The position numbers and the translations under genes are program-made. From Nitrospirota bacterium (lineage in GTDB: Bacteria > Nitrospirota > Nitrospiria > Nitrospirales > NS-4): a stretch of 6,122 nucleotides of DNA. The notes under the pieces are model-generated. The model saw nothing but the letters and a program-made list of their open reading frames with translations, ran no database searches and had not been told where the DNA came from. This document shows, one piece after another, positions 6,052-6,122 of this stretch. The number at the start of each line of letters is the position of its first letter. Within the stretch, counting starts at the first letter, position 1. The stretch is taken from positions 9,809-15,930 of the forward strand of contig VBON01000084.1 in the NCBI GenBank assembly GCA_005877525.1, read 5' to 3'.

Positions 6052-6122
6052 TAAACGAGGTTCTCTTCCGACTGCAGGTCGCGAATCGCCTCGGGAATAG
6101 ACTCAAGCAGATCCCGGGCGAG
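6051..6122 (-). CDS. nnr: C-terminal end of probable NAD(P)H-hydrate repair enzyme (partial)
   Basis: Only the last 23 codons and TAA are inside the window. The peptide, containing ARDLLESIPEAIRDL, resembles the terminal helix of the ADP/ATP-dependent NAD(P)H-hydrate dehydratase domain, which in bifunctional Nnr proteins follows an epimerase domain; these enzymes repair hydrated NADH and NADPH. The call rests on this short match plus position: in many bacteria nnr (yjeF) lies directly before tsaE, as here. The stop codon shares one base with the tsaE start (TAATG). With so little sequence, another protein with an amphipathic C-terminal helix cannot be excluded. Confidence 0.6.
   Translation of the reverse strand, partial: LARDLLESIPEAIRDLQSEENLV

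Noticed and set aside
1..6122. CRISPR array, tRNA or rRNA gene, insertion sequence, toxin-antitoxin or phage module
   Set aside because: No regularly spaced repeats, cloverleaf, transposase motifs or paired short toxin/antitoxin genes were seen on either strand.

Overview
The window is bacterial chromosome with about 55-60% G+C and dense gene packing, with strong Shine-Dalgarno (SD) sites in front of several genes. An NtrC-type regulator, two exported proteins with Sec signal peptides and a LapA-domain protein in a housekeeping operon together suggest a Gram-negative-type bacterium. Nitrospirota or a deltaproteobacterial-like lineage would fit, but no marker here fixes the taxon.

Left part, + strand. 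Bases 1-1050 hold the 3' end of a sigma-54-dependent response regulator: AAA+ domain plus Fis-type helix-turn-helix (HTH), with the N-terminal domain cut off by the window edge. A 288-base gap follows, carrying two separate dyad-symmetric, AT-rich elements and a sigma-70-like promoter (TTGACA, 17 bp, TAGCAT). This promoter appears to drive two small genes, 1339-1785 and 1823-2467. Both encode signal-peptide-bearing proteins that I do not recognise, and nearly the same SD block precedes each. A strong intrinsic terminator (2493-2528) closes this unit.

Right part, - strand. A tightly packed operon reads from the right edge leftward: the last codons of a probable NAD(P)H-hydrate repair enzyme (nnr), tsaE (tRNA t6A synthesis ATPase), a two-membrane-segment LapA/DUF1049-like protein, and mutS (mismatch repair ATPase). 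The genes overlap or nearly abut (TAATG at nnr/tsaE; the mutS SD lies inside the 3' codons of the LapA-like gene), so translational coupling is likely. mutS runs convergently into the small-gene unit, and its stop codon lies in the T-tract of that unit's terminator.

The housekeeping operon is ordinary in content. The parts that deserve attention are the unknown exported pair with its palindrome-rich promoter region, and the start of the LapA-like gene. There a 10-codon ORF with a good SD lies in frame with the gene and is separated from it only by TGA-ACC. I see no CRISPR array, tRNA, rRNA, insertion sequence or clear novel multi-gene system.
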